Positions 5,093 through 5,181 of a stretch of DNA of 5,181 bases are shown piece by piece. Made by a program: the position numbers and the translations under genes. Location: the NCBI GenBank assembly GCA_964609495.1, contig CAZSTA010000173.1:2813-7993 (forward strand). The letters are read 5' to 3'. The DNA comes from CAZSTA01 sp964609495 [NCBI: uncultured bacterium]. Its GTDB lineage: Bacteria > CAZSTA01. Below the pieces are notes generated by a model that ran no database searches, was not told where the DNA came from, and saw nothing but the letters and a program-made list of their open reading frames with translations. Within the stretch, counting starts at the first letter, position 1, and every line of letters starts with the position of its first letter.

Positions 5093-5181
5093 TTCCTCTT
5101 ACCTCCATTCCTGCCTCTTTAGGTGTTCGATTATTTTTTCTGCGATTACATTTTCTACAAGCTGTTATCAAATTCTCTGGG
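5085..5181 (-). CDS. HNH endonuclease, C-terminal 31 codons, cut by window edge
   Basis: The frame enters from the right edge and reads PENLITACRKCNRRKNNRTP followed by KEAGMEVRGNG and a stop at 5085-5087. ENLxTACxxCNxRKxNRTPxEAG is the characteristic end of McrA-like HNH nucleases: the CxxC pair binds structural zinc and the N lies in the third part of the HNH motif. The catalytic His is outside the window. Its stop overlaps the rep ATG (ATGGATAG), so the two are probably cotranscribed and translationally coupled. It could nick element DNA, act as a homing or anti-competitor nuclease, or do something else; the visible part does not say. Confidence 0.85.
   Translation of the reverse strand, partial: PENLITACRKCNRRKNNRTPKEAGMEVRGNG

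Overview
The window is a compact piece of a plasmid or integrative mobile element from a low-GC bacterium. The grounds are AT-rich DNA with many ATA and AGA codons, strong GGAGG-type ribosome binding sites, and three near-consensus sigma-A promoters, each with an extended -10 (TGGTATAAT). The host cannot be named from this. A Firmicutes-like or deep-branching, possibly thermophilic, bacterium would fit. No integrase, rRNA, tRNA or CRISPR array is visible.

All recognised protein genes lie on the minus strand, so the functional order runs right to left. At the right edge is the last 31 codons of an HNH endonuclease. Its stop overlaps the start of a 397-residue winged-helix replication initiator (rep). 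The rep stop shares one base with the GTG start of a 55-residue single-span membrane protein. Next comes a 449-residue soluble FtsK/TraB-like DNA translocase with a C-terminal winged-helix domain. A gene for a 151-residue protein with two membrane spans follows after about 157 bases, and the block closes with a hairpin terminator at 1723-1749.

To the left, a ribbon-helix-helix (RHH) DNA-binding protein has its own strong promoter. A 500-base protein-free stretch (922-1420) then carries two apparent small RNA genes on the plus strand, each with a consensus promoter and an intrinsic-terminator-like hairpin. The part between them (about 1117-1214) is very AT-rich, and I see no gene in it. The left end is the first 307 codons of a DnaG-type primase (CHC2 zinc finger, then the start of a TOPRIM-like domain), open at the window edge.

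Two sets of DNA repeats give the window its logic. Inside rep are three tandem 23-bp iterons, each centred on an inverted repeat and read in three different reading frames, so they are probably a replication origin inside the initiator gene. Across the 3' end of the translocase gene are direct repeats of GGACACTT. The position matches the clt locus of Streptomyces conjugative plasmids, where TraB binds short repeats beside its own gene. My reading is a minimal element with initiator plus internal origin, primase, a dsDNA translocase with its recognition repeats, two small membrane partners, and RNA and RHH regulators. The sequence features are directly visible; the functional assignments of the repeats and of the RNAs are inference.
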